Assembly (NCBI GenBank): GCA_002414205.1
Contig: DHYQ01000071.1
Span: 1 to 13,780 of the forward strand
Reading direction: 5' to 3'
Length of the DNA: 13,780 bases
From: Gallionellaceae bacterium UBA5126
GTDB lineage: Bacteria; Pseudomonadota; Gammaproteobacteria; Burkholderiales; Gallionellaceae
In this document: positions 1 through 7,036 of the stretch, in pieces
Layout: every line of letters starts with the position of its first letter
Numbering within the stretch: position 1 is the first letter of the stretch
The notes under the pieces: generated by a model
The model's database searches: none
What the model was told of the DNA's origin: nothing
The model's input: the letters and a program-made list of their open reading frames with translations, nothing else
Program-made: the position numbers and the translations under genes

Positions 1-25
1 TCGAGCCCCATCAGCCACCCCAAAT

Positions 26-47
26 AAAGCCGCCTTTTGGCGGTTTT
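26..47. terminator. Rho-independent terminator hairpin, possibly bidirectional
   Basis: A CCGCC / GGCGG stem (30-34 with 39-43) closes on a TTTT loop. It extends outward through a G-T pair and three A-T pairs to 26 and 47. On the plus strand it runs into T-rich sequence (44-48 and 51-56), so it would terminate a plus-strand gene lying left of the window. On the minus strand it is followed by TTTATTTG, and it lies 20 bp past the stop of the GGDEF-EAL gene, so it probably terminates that operon too. Confidence 0.75.
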
Positions 48-66
48 TCATTTTTTGAGTTGCTTA

Positions 67-2919
67 TCAGGACTTCACTTCCGGGCAGTCTTTTCCGCCA
101 TGTGTGATGCACTCCATAAACTCTCCGATGGGTAAGGGACGTCCGAACAGGTAGCCTTGGAACTTGTAACAACCGGCCTGTTGCAGGAAATGTTGCTGTT
201 CCAAAGTTTCCACCCCTTCCGCCAGCACATCCATATCCAGGCTCTTGGCCATGTTGATAATGGTTTGCACAATCACGGCATCGCTGTGCTTGATACCCAA
301 GTTGCGTACAAAGGCTTGATCTACCTTGAGTTGTGCCAGTGGCAATTGTGTCAGGTAGGCTAGGGAAGAATAGCCCGTCCCAAAATCATCCATGGAAAAA
401 CGCACGCCGTGCAGGCGTAGGGCTTCCATTTTGTCGATGGTTTCGACAATATTGTCCAGAATGGTGCTTTCCGTTAGTTCGATTTTCAGTCGGCTAGGGT
501 CAATCGCAAATTTCTTCAGTACGGTTTGTACCTGCTCAACGAAATCGGGCTGATGGAATTGTTGCGCGCTGACGTTGACAGCCAAATGCAGATCCGCCGT
601 GCGGGCATCGTTTTCCCAAGCCTTGATTTGTTGGCAAGCAGTTTCCAGTACCCATTGCCCTATCGGCAGGATCAACTGTGTTTCTTCAGCCAGCGCAATA
701 AACTGCAACGGCGAAACCAAGCCGCGCTCAGGGTGTATCCAGCGCAACAGGCATTCCGCGCCGATGATCTGACCGTCTACATTCACCTGAGGTTGATAGA
801 ACAGATGAAATTGGTTGCGCGGCAGGGAGAGGCGCAGGTCGGCCTCCAGATTGCTGCGCCGTTCCAGCATGGTCTGCATGTCCGGGTCGAAGAAGCGCAA
901 GGTGTTGCGCCCGTCACTCTTGGCATAGTGCAGTGCAATTTCGGCTTGCTTGATATGTTCTTCGGCGGCGGTGGTTCCACCCATGAAAACATCTATACCA
1001 AAGCTGCTGGTGCAGTGGATTTCTTGCCCTTGCCAGTAATACGGAGCACTCATTAAATCGCGCAACATTTCGGTCGTCAGCTTGGTTTGCACCGCCGCCT
1101 GGGTTGCATCGCGGCCTAATTCTTCCAGCAGGACAACGAATTCATCACTACCAACGCGGACGATAGTGTTGACGTCGTCCAAGGCATGTTGCAAACGCTT
1201 GGCAATTTCGGTCAGGATCCAGTTGCCAACATTGTGCCCCTTGGTGTCATTGATGAGCTTGAAGCCATCCAGATCGATCGCGATCAAGGCACAGTAATTC
1301 TGGTGGCTTTCTTCCAGTGCGATGAGATGATGTAGACGATCCATCAACAAGCGCCGGTTGGGCAGATGCGTCAAGGGGTCGTAATAAGCCAGGGTGTGAA
1401 TTTCTGCGGCCTGCTGTTTCTGGGTGGAGATGTCCATGCCGATGGACAAGAGGGTGTAATTGTCCGCATCGTTTCCTTGCGTCAGGCGGGAATGGAACCA
1501 GACGATGCTGCGGATTTCGCCATCGGCATTGCGCAAGGTCGATTCATTACGGCAGTTACGTTGTTTGTGGGTATTCAGCAGCAAGTTATCAAAGCAGTCG
1601 GGGGCTTCATTTTGCAGGAAAACCTGTTGAAACTTTTGTCCGGTCAACGTGCTGAAGGTAAAGCCGCAGGCTTCCAGAGCATATTGATTGGCGAGGTGTA
1701 TGGCGCCGTTTTGGTCGTAGCTGACGATCAATACCGGTGCGGTGTCCAGCAAGCCCGCAATAAAGTCACGTTCTTGTGCCAATTGCATGGCTTGGGTAGA
1801 CAGTGACGCGGCGTAGCGCACCGATTCATGTTTGAGATTTTCCAGTTGTGTTGCGAGAACCTTGGCCAGATTTTCCAGGGCATCTGTTTCGTCCGTCCAG
1901 CGATGACGTGGCTGGATTTCGGCGCGTACTTCGGCAAATTTTTCTTCGCCTAAAAGTGGTAACACGCGACCAACATGCTGAATACGCCGCATCGTGGGCT
2001 GAAGCAGTAGATACAGCAACAAAATGCCACTGATCAGCGCGGCGGCACCCCATAAAAGGCTGCGTTTTACCAGCATACGTATGGTTTGTACTTGGTCGGT
2101 CACGTCCGAAATCACGGCCAGCCAAGGTTGATTGTCCGCATCAATGGCGATGGGAATCCCGACCATGCGGTACACCTGTTCACCGACGGCGGCTTGAAAA
2201 TGCCCCGTTTGCCATTTGCCGACACGCGCTGCTTCAATCATTCGTGCGGTGCTGCTGCCACCGTTCATGCTCAGCACATTGGTAAACGGAGTAAAAGGAT
2301 TGCTGCTTTTGCTACTGTAACCATTCAAAACCGCAATTTGGGCATTCGATAAGTGATACAGATTCAGGACGACATCTTCCAGGCTGCTGATGAGTGAGAT
2401 GGTGCCGATAGTGCGGCCCTGCCAAACGATGGGCAGGATCATTTGATATTCGCAGCTACGCTGGCAAGACACATGGTCTTGCGGCATTTCCCGCAGGATG
2501 GCGCGATGAGCGATGGCGACGATATCCTGACTAGGGCTGTTGCCCCAGGTGGCGAGGACGCGCTGATTTTCATCGTGAAACACCACGCCATTGATGGATT
2601 GTCCTGACGTCAATTCGCTAGAGAGCACTTCAACAGCTTCCAGCAAGTGTTTCGAGTCGCGTTGCAGGATGTATTGGCGCACGTTGTCGTGCTCAACCAG
2701 AATGCGTCCCAGGGCTTCAATGCGCTCGGCCTGAAAAATCAGCAACTGCTGTACCACTTGCTCCATGTTGTCATGGAAGCGAACTTGTTCTTCGTCAAAA
2801 TCGGCCAATTGCAACTTGTATTGTTGCCAGATGAAAAAGCTCCCTGTCATGGCCAGCACCAAACTGGTCAACAGAATAACTTTCCAGCGAATGCTGATGA
2901 ACTGACCGGGCTTGGACAT
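67..2919 (-). CDS. Membrane-bound sensor PAS-GGDEF-EAL protein (c-di-GMP turnover)
   Basis: The 950-residue protein probably makes and/or degrades the second messenger cyclic di-GMP in response to an extracytoplasmic cue. A transmembrane helix at about 13-30 leads to a periplasmic sensor region (about 31-283), then a second helix (about 284-306), a HAMP-like/coiled-coil linker and a PAS domain (about 382-505). The GGDEF domain starts near D514 (DPLTHLPNR) and its signature reads GSDEF (590-594). The inhibitory RxxD site is replaced by DDVN. The EAL domain (about 690-940) reads ECL (722-724) but keeps the usual metal and catalytic residues: the N in NVSAQQF, ELTES, DDFGTGYSSL (844-853), LKVDQ, AEGVET and QGYLFGRPL. 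Phosphodiesterase activity therefore looks intact, while cyclase activity is less certain. The ATG lies 4 bp after the porin stop without a clear Shine-Dalgarno, which suggests translational coupling. The function of the sensor region is unknown. Confidence 0.95.
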   Translation of the reverse strand: MSKPGQFISIRWKVILLTSLVLAMTGSFFIWQQYKLQLADFDEEQVRFHDNMEQVVQQLLIFQAERIEALGRILVEHDNVRQYILQRDSKHLLEAVEVLSSELTSGQSINGVVFHDENQRVLATWGNSPSQDIVAIAHRAILREMPQDHVSCQRSCEYQMILPIVWQGRTIGTISLISSLEDVVLNLYHLSNAQIAVLNGYSSKSSNPFTPFTNVLSMNGGSSTARMIEAARVGKWQTGHFQAAVGEQVYRMVGIPIAIDADNQPWLAVISDVTDQVQTIRMLVKRSLLWGAAALISGILLLYLLLQPTMRRIQHVGRVLPLLGEEKFAEVRAEIQPRHRWTDETDALENLAKVLATQLENLKHESVRYAASLSTQAMQLAQERDFIAGLLDTAPVLIVSYDQNGAIHLANQYALEACGFTFSTLTGQKFQQVFLQNEAPDCFDNLLLNTHKQRNCRNESTLRNADGEIRSIVWFHSRLTQGNDADNYTLLSIGMDISTQKQQAAEIHTLAYYDPLTHLPNRRLLMDRLHHLIALEESHQNYCALIAIDLDGFKLINDTKGHNVGNWILTEIAKRLQHALDDVNTIVRVGSDEFVVLLEELGRDATQAAVQTKLTTEMLRDLMSAPYYWQGQEIHCTSSFGIDVFMGGTTAAEEHIKQAEIALHYAKSDGRNTLRFFDPDMQTMLERRSNLEADLRLSLPRNQFHLFYQPQVNVDGQIIGAECLLRWIHPERGLVSPLQFIALAEETQLILPIGQWVLETACQQIKAWENDARTADLHLAVNVSAQQFHQPDFVEQVQTVLKKFAIDPSRLKIELTESTILDNIVETIDKMEALRLHGVRFSMDDFGTGYSSLAYLTQLPLAQLKVDQAFVRNLGIKHSDAVIVQTIINMAKSLDMDVLAEGVETLEQQHFLQQAGCYKFQGYLFGRPLPIGEFMECITHGGKDCPEVKS

Positions 2920-2923
2920 GGGC

Positions 2924-4126
2924 TTAAAAATGATATGCCGCCTGTACGCTCATCATGTTCCAGCGCGGGCGCGTGGTGGCGGGCGGATTGCTCAGCTTGG
3001 ACAGCCAAGCGGTGCCATTGACATGGTGAACTTCGGCAAAAATAGACCAAGATACCGTTGGATCGTAGCGTAAGCCCAGCATCCAGTCTTGTGCATAACG
3101 TTGCGAGGCGGGTTGACCGCTGACCTGATTGAACCACACGCCACTGCGATCGGCGGTGTCGACGTACACGACATCGTAGCGCAAAATCGACTGCCAGCCG
3201 GGACGGAAGCGCCACAGGGCTTGCAGATAGTATTCTTCCAGCGTGGAGTTTCGATCCATGAAATTTGCGCCGGGGACATTGAAGCTGTTACGCATTTGGC
3301 GCGTTAGCGAATATTCCCCGGTATAGCTCCAGCGCTCCAAATTGTATTCCAAGGACAATACGCCGGTATTCAGGGTCATGTTACCCGCACCGGTAAAGCG
3401 ACCGGCACCAAAAAAATCGGTGGGGTTGGGCTGGTAATGCATGGAAAGGCTGCCCAGCGACACCCCGCCACGCCAGCGACCACCATCCCGATCCCACATC
3501 ATTTGGCCTAGCCAGGAGGTTTTTCCCTGTAACTGGCCGTTTTGCGGGCCGACCATGAATGCCACCATATTGGGGCTGTTGACATCTGGCTTGAGTAGAT
3601 TGAATTGCCAAGTAAAGGCATTCGCGCCGTCTTCTTCCCGGCCATGAAGTGCAATGCCAGGGGCGGACAGGAAAAAATTGCGCCCTTGGTCGTGATACAA
3701 AGATTGTGGCAGCAAAATGGTCGGGCGGGTGTGTGCCACGTCGCGAGTCATGTTGTAGAAGCCATACGGGTTTTTGATAATGCCGACTTGCAGGGCAAGT
3801 TGATGGCCATTTTCATTGAGCAGCGTGCCATCGACAAACGCGCAATCCACGCGCAGCTTTTTTGGTTCGACCCCATCGTTACGCCACAGTAGTTGGCCGG
3901 CAACCAACCAGTTCGGGCTGGCTTGTAACGTTGTGTTGACGCCTGCTTCGGTCAGCATATTGCCCCAGCGTCCTGTGTGCGCCATGCCGATTTGGTTGCG
4001 GTCCGTCACCGCCAAGGCATGACTGAAAAAACCATGTGTTTGCACATGGTCTGTCAAATTCTCTCCCCACGCTGGCAGCGCCAACGCCAAGAGGGCACTA
4101 GCGTATGGAAATAATGCGAACCGCAT
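2924..4126 (-). CDS. Outer-membrane beta-barrel porin-like protein
   Basis: The 400-residue precursor starts with a typical Sec signal peptide (MRFALFPYASALLALALPAWG, cleavage probably after AWG). The rest is rich in alternating aromatic/polar strands such as EEYYLQALWRF, WMLGLRYDP and SWSIFAEVHHV. It ends in AAYHF, and a C-terminal phenylalanine is the usual outer-membrane assembly signal. This supports a beta-barrel channel in the outer membrane; the substrate cannot be read from the sequence. An ATG 16 codons upstream is open in the same frame, but it would put a charged, proline-rich stretch before the signal peptide. The start at 4126 also has an AGGAAGG Shine-Dalgarno 9 bp upstream. The gene overlaps the 3' end of the binding-protein gene by 29 bp and is followed 4 bp later by the c-di-GMP gene, so the three are probably one operon. 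The exact porin family is not recognised. Confidence 0.85.
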   Translation of the reverse strand: MRFALFPYASALLALALPAWGENLTDHVQTHGFFSHALAVTDRNQIGMAHTGRWGNMLTEAGVNTTLQASPNWLVAGQLLWRNDGVEPKKLRVDCAFVDGTLLNENGHQLALQVGIIKNPYGFYNMTRDVAHTRPTILLPQSLYHDQGRNFFLSAPGIALHGREEDGANAFTWQFNLLKPDVNSPNMVAFMVGPQNGQLQGKTSWLGQMMWDRDGGRWRGGVSLGSLSMHYQPNPTDFFGAGRFTGAGNMTLNTGVLSLEYNLERWSYTGEYSLTRQMRNSFNVPGANFMDRNSTLEEYYLQALWRFRPGWQSILRYDVVYVDTADRSGVWFNQVSGQPASQRYAQDWMLGLRYDPTVSWSIFAEVHHVNGTAWLSKLSNPPATTRPRWNMMSVQAAYHF

Positions 4127-4547
4127 TGGTATTGGCCTTCCTGACATAACCGATGGCGCCGGGGGTACGCGCAACCAGCATCAACATTTCTTCTTCGCTA
4201 TTCACTTCGATCGGGGCTTGGCCCATGCCGGAATAAATCAGGCGATCCCACGATTGCCGCAATTGATAGGGGTACATATTCAGCACCTCTTTGCAGAAGT
4301 CGGTATGTAACGGATGACGATCAGGAAAAACGAAAACACGCACCTGCTGTCCATCAGGCCACGAAAGTTGGCGCATACCAAACATGGAGCGGGCGGAGTT
4401 GATAGGCAGGCTTTGTACGGTGACACCCGTGTGGGCGACAACCTCGATTGCCAACGAAGGCAAGGCAAGCAGGGTTGCGACCATAAATAGCATCACCTGA
4501 GCCAATCGCTGCTGCAAAAAACACCTGATATACTGACTGACTTTCAT
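4098..4547 (-). CDS. Small PstS-like periplasmic substrate-binding protein
   Basis: This 149-residue protein has an N-terminal signal sequence (hydrophobic VMLFMVATLLALPSLA, cleavage probably before IEVV). After it comes a shortened phosphate-binding-protein-like domain. The recognisable family pattern is SMFGMRQLSWPDG, then FVFPDRHPLHTDF, SWDRLIYSGMGQAP, and finally the TPGAIGYV turn seen in PstS-type proteins. Full PstS proteins have two lobes and about 320 residues, so this one corresponds to a single-lobe relative. Such relatives are often annotated as phosphate ABC transporter substrate-binding proteins, yet no ABC permease or ATPase is nearby. The ligand is unknown, and a sensing or porin-associated role fits the context better than transport. 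A GTG two codons upstream (4553) is an alternative start, and neither start has a strong Shine-Dalgarno. It is the first gene of the three-gene operon. Confidence 0.85.
   Translation of the reverse strand: MKVSQYIRCFLQQRLAQVMLFMVATLLALPSLAIEVVAHTGVTVQSLPINSARSMFGMRQLSWPDGQQVRVFVFPDRHPLHTDFCKEVLNMYPYQLRQSWDRLIYSGMGQAPIEVNSEEEMLMLVARTPGAIGYVRKANTNAVRIISIR
4136..4142 (-). promoter_or_regulatory. Ribosome binding site that fixes the porin start
   Basis: The minus strand reads AGGAAGG, 9 bp before the ATG at 4126. It lies inside the coding region of the upstream binding-protein gene. It supports the start at 4126 over the longer in-frame start at 4174. Confidence 0.6.
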
Positions 4548-4604
4548 TGGCACGGTGTTTTGGCGAAAACAATGGTTACTCTGACGAGGACTGAACTGTT
4601 GGGC

Positions 4605-4610
4605 ATTATA
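4605..4610 (-). promoter_or_regulatory. Candidate -10 box for the binding-protein/porin/c-di-GMP operon
   Basis: The minus strand carries a perfect TATAAT about 58 bp before the ATG at 4547. No convincing -35 hexamer lies at 16-18 bp. The overlapping plus-strand sequence reads TATAAG (4607-4612), so the same element could drive transcription both ways, including toward the S24/yoaA pair. Confidence 0.4.
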
Positions 4611-4650
4611 AGTGCTTTGCCGCCAAAGTGTGCGTCCTTTTGTATGTTTA

Positions 4651-4667
4651 CAGCATGGTCAATGCTG
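4651..4667. promoter_or_regulatory. Inverted repeat CAGCAT-N5-ATGCTG, possible operator
   Basis: There are two perfect 6-bp arms around a 5-bp centre, ending 20 bp before the S24 gene start. The upstream arm overlaps a TTTACA hexamer (4647-4652) that resembles a -35 box. The symmetry and position suit a dimeric regulator, but the repeat is short enough to arise by chance. Confidence 0.3.
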
Positions 4668-4687
4668 CGCTTTTAAGTGAGAAAACC

Positions 4688-5056
4688 ATGTATCCAAAGT
4701 CAATTGTGATTCCAGTTGTACCTGCCGCCGAGCGTTTTTCCACCAGTGATTGCCAAAGCGCTGAGCCGTATGCCCTGATGGTGTTGGGCGATTCCATGCA
4801 GCCAGAGTTCAACGACGGTGAGATCATCGTGATTGAGCCGGATGGGTTGTGCAAGGATGGTTCCTTTGTGATTGCTGACGATGTGGCGGGCGAGCCGATT
4901 TTCCGTCAGTTGCGCCAAACAGCCGACGGTTGGCAATTGCAGGCGCTGAATCCGGCTTATCCGGTTGTGCCGCTGGCCAGCTTGTCCGCCGTCAAAGGCG
5001 TGGTGCTGATGAAGAAAAGCCCCGGCAAGCCCCGCGCCAAGAAGTATTACGCCTGA
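4688..5056 (+). CDS. Stand-alone S24 (LexA/UmuD-like) domain protein
   Basis: The 122-residue protein consists almost only of an S24 peptidase-type domain. The nucleophile motif is GDSMQP (Ser36), followed by DGEIIVIEP and GEPIFRQL, then NPAYPVV, in the same order as LexA and UmuD. When GEPIFRQL is set against the LexA/UmuD segment E-x-T-V-K-(R/K)-L, the catalytic lysine position is Arg73. The approximately 30 residues before the domain contain no helix-turn-helix, and no Ala-Gly or Cys-Gly autocleavage site is seen before Ser36. It is therefore neither a LexA repressor nor an obvious self-cleaving UmuD. The start at 4688 is chosen because the domain fits it and AAGTGAG lies upstream; in-frame ATGs at 4628 and 4655 would add an unrelated hydrophobic leader. 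It ends 3 bp before yoaA, so co-translation is likely. A role in DNA-damage response is inferred from family and neighbour only. Confidence 0.85.
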   Translation: MYPKSIVIPVVPAAERFSTSDCQSAEPYALMVLGDSMQPEFNDGEIIVIEPDGLCKDGSFVIADDVAGEPIFRQLRQTADGWQLQALNPAYPVVPLASLSAVKGVVLMKKSPGKPRAKKYYA

Positions 5057-5059
5057 CGC

Positions 5060-7036
5060 ATGTCCGACGCCGTTGCCCAATTTTTCTCCGAATTAAGTCC
5101 GCTGGCCGAGGGCGTGGACGGTTTTCGTCCGCGTGCCGCGCAGCAGGCCATGGCGCTGGCCGTGGCGGCGGCCATTCAGGACAACGCCGTGCTGGTGGCT
5201 GAGGCGGGTACCGGCACTGGCAAAACTTTCGCTTACTTGGTGCCCGCGTTGTTGCACGGCGGCAAGGTGATTGTTTCCACCGGCACCAAAAACCTGCAAG
5301 ACCAACTCTTCCAGAAAGACTTGCCACGGGTGCGCGAGGCGCTGCGTGCGCCGTTGACGCTGGCCTTGCTGAAGGGGCGCGCCAATTACGTTTGCCATTA
5401 CCATCTGGAGCAGGCCTTGAGCGACGGGCGTTTTGCCAGCCGTGAGGACATTCGCCATCTGAACAAAATCAAGCACTACGCTAAGGTGTCGCTGTCCGGC
5501 GACCGCAGCGGGCTGGCCGATGTGCCGGAAAACGCGCCGGTGTGGTTGCAAGTGACTTCTACCCGCGACAACTGTCTGGGGCAGGAATGCCCGTCGCATG
5601 GCGATTGTTTTGTGCTCAAAGCGCGGGCCGAGGCCATGAAGGCCGACGTGGTGGTGGTCAATCACCATCTGTTTTTTGCCGATGTGATGCTGCGTGACGA
5701 AGGCGTGGCGGAGTTGCTGCCCGCCTGCAACACGGTGATTTTCGACGAGGCGCACCAGTTGCCGGAAACCGCCAGCCTGTTTTTTGGCGACAACCTGTCC
5801 ACTTCGCAACTGCTGGATTTGGCCCGCGATGCGCGGCTGGAGGCGCTGACCGCCGCCAAGGATTTTGCTGCCTTGCCCAAGGCGGCAGATGCGCTGGACA
5901 AGGCGGCGCGCGACTTGCGGCTGGTGTTCAAAAAGGAAGAGCGTTTGCCGCTGTCCGCCGTGGCGCGCTGGCAAAATTGGCAACCGGCGCTGAACAAGCT
6001 GCTGGAAAAATTAAAGGAAATCAGCGAACTACTCAGCACGCAGGCGGCGCGCAGCGAGGGGTTGGAAAATTGCAGCGAGCGTGCTGCACTGTTTTTGCAG
6101 CAACTGGCCAGTTGGCAACAGGACGCGCCGGACGGGCGGGTGCGCTGGTTGGAGGTGTTTCACCACTCGTTGCAGTTCAACAGCACGCCGTTGTCAATTG
6201 CCGACATTTTCGCCAAACAACTGGCCAGCCATCCCCGCGCCTGGATTTTCACCTCCGCCACGCTGGCGGTGAAGCAGGATTTTTCCCATTACCAGCAGGA
6301 AATGGGCTTGTTGGAAGCGCGCACCGCCTGTTGGGACAGCCCGTTCAACTATGGCCAGCAGGCGCTGCTGTATGTGCCGACTGGCCTGCCGGAGCCGAAC
6401 AGCGAGGGTTATACCGAAGCGGTGGTGCGAGCGGCGCTGCCGCTGTTGGGGGCCAGCAAGGGGCGGGCGTTTTTGCTGTTCACCAGCTTGCGCGCCATGC
6501 AGCGTGCTTACGATTTGCTGGCGGTGGAGTTCGAGCGCTTGGGCTGGGATTTTCCGCTGCTGTTGCAGGGCGACGGCTCGCGCAACGAGTTGCTGTCACG
6601 CTTCCGCACCTTGGGCAACGCCGTGTTGCTGGGCAGCCAGTCCTTTTGGGAAGGGGTGGACGTGCGCGGCGAGGCGCTGTCGCTGGTGATTATCGACAAA
6701 CTGCCCTTCGCCCCGCCGGATGATCCGGTGCTGGCGGCGCGTATCGAGCAACTCCGCCAACAGGGGCGCAACGCCTTTATGGAATACCAGTTGCCGCGCA
6801 CCATCATTACCCTGAAACAAGGCGCGGGGCGGTTGATTCGGGACGAAGCCGATCGCGGCGTGTTGATGATTTGCGACCCGCGCCTGATAGCCAAGCACTA
6901 TGGTCGCCGCATCTGGCAAAGCCTGCCGCCGATGAAACGCACCCGCGACGAGGCGGTGGCGGTGGAATTCTTTACGGCGGCAGCGGCGGCTCACACAGCG
7001 ACTGAAGACGCTTGCTGCGACAAAACGCCTGATTGA
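5060..7036 (+). CDS. yoaA: ATP-dependent Fe-S DNA helicase YoaA (DinG/XPD family)
   Basis: This is a 658-residue superfamily 2 helicase of the Rad3/XPD type that unwinds DNA 5' to 3' during repair. Visible motifs are a Q-like RxxQxxM (25-31), Walker A AGTGTGKT (49-56) and motif Ia STGTKNLQDQL (73-83). Four iron-sulphur cysteines follow (C112, C172, C177, C183), then DEAH (229-232), WIFTSATLA (395-403), GSQSFWEGVDVRG (from about 525) and motif VI QGAGRLIR (587-594). The length and the segments VTSTRDNCLG, VVVVNHHLFFADV and LVIIDKLPF match E. coli YoaA (636 residues) better than DinG. E. coli YoaA pairs with the polymerase III chi subunit and helps cells tolerate replication-blocking damage. 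Translation is probably coupled to the S24 gene, since no strong Shine-Dalgarno is seen. The last 65 bp overlap the convergent pentapeptide gene. Confidence 0.95.
   Translation: MSDAVAQFFSELSPLAEGVDGFRPRAAQQAMALAVAAAIQDNAVLVAEAGTGTGKTFAYLVPALLHGGKVIVSTGTKNLQDQLFQKDLPRVREALRAPLTLALLKGRANYVCHYHLEQALSDGRFASREDIRHLNKIKHYAKVSLSGDRSGLADVPENAPVWLQVTSTRDNCLGQECPSHGDCFVLKARAEAMKADVVVVNHHLFFADVMLRDEGVAELLPACNTVIFDEAHQLPETASLFFGDNLSTSQLLDLARDARLEALTAAKDFAALPKAADALDKAARDLRLVFKKEERLPLSAVARWQNWQPALNKLLEKLKEISELLSTQAARSEGLENCSERAALFLQQLASWQQDAPDGRVRWLEVFHHSLQFNSTPLSIADIFAKQLASHPRAWIFTSATLAVKQDFSHYQQEMGLLEARTACWDSPFNYGQQALLYVPTGLPEPNSEGYTEAVVRAALPLLGASKGRAFLLFTSLRAMQRAYDLLAVEFERLGWDFPLLLQGDGSRNELLSRFRTLGNAVLLGSQSFWEGVDVRGEALSLVIIDKLPFAPPDDPVLAARIEQLRQQGRNAFMEYQLPRTIITLKQGAGRLIRDEADRGVLMICDPRLIAKHYGRRIWQSLPPMKRTRDEAVAVEFFTAAAAAHTATEDACCDKTPD

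Noticed and set aside
526..1056. Plus-strand open frame of 176 codons inside the GGDEF-EAL gene
   Set aside because: It is antisense to conserved EAL and GGDEF motifs and has no family features or ribosome site.
4098..4547. PstS of a phosphate ABC transporter
   Set aside because: The protein is less than half the PstS length and there are no pstC, pstA or pstB genes nearby, so only a PstS-like single-lobe protein is supported.
4638..4653. LexA (SOS) box upstream of the S24 gene
   Set aside because: The canonical CTGT-N8-ACAG spacing gives only TTTT for the left half. The better TGT-ACA pair is two bases too close, so a LexA box cannot be called.
5093..5983. Minus-strand open frame of 296 codons inside yoaA
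   Set aside because: It is an antisense shadow of the helicase, lacks recognisable motifs, and the plus frame contains Walker A, Fe-S cysteines and DEAH.
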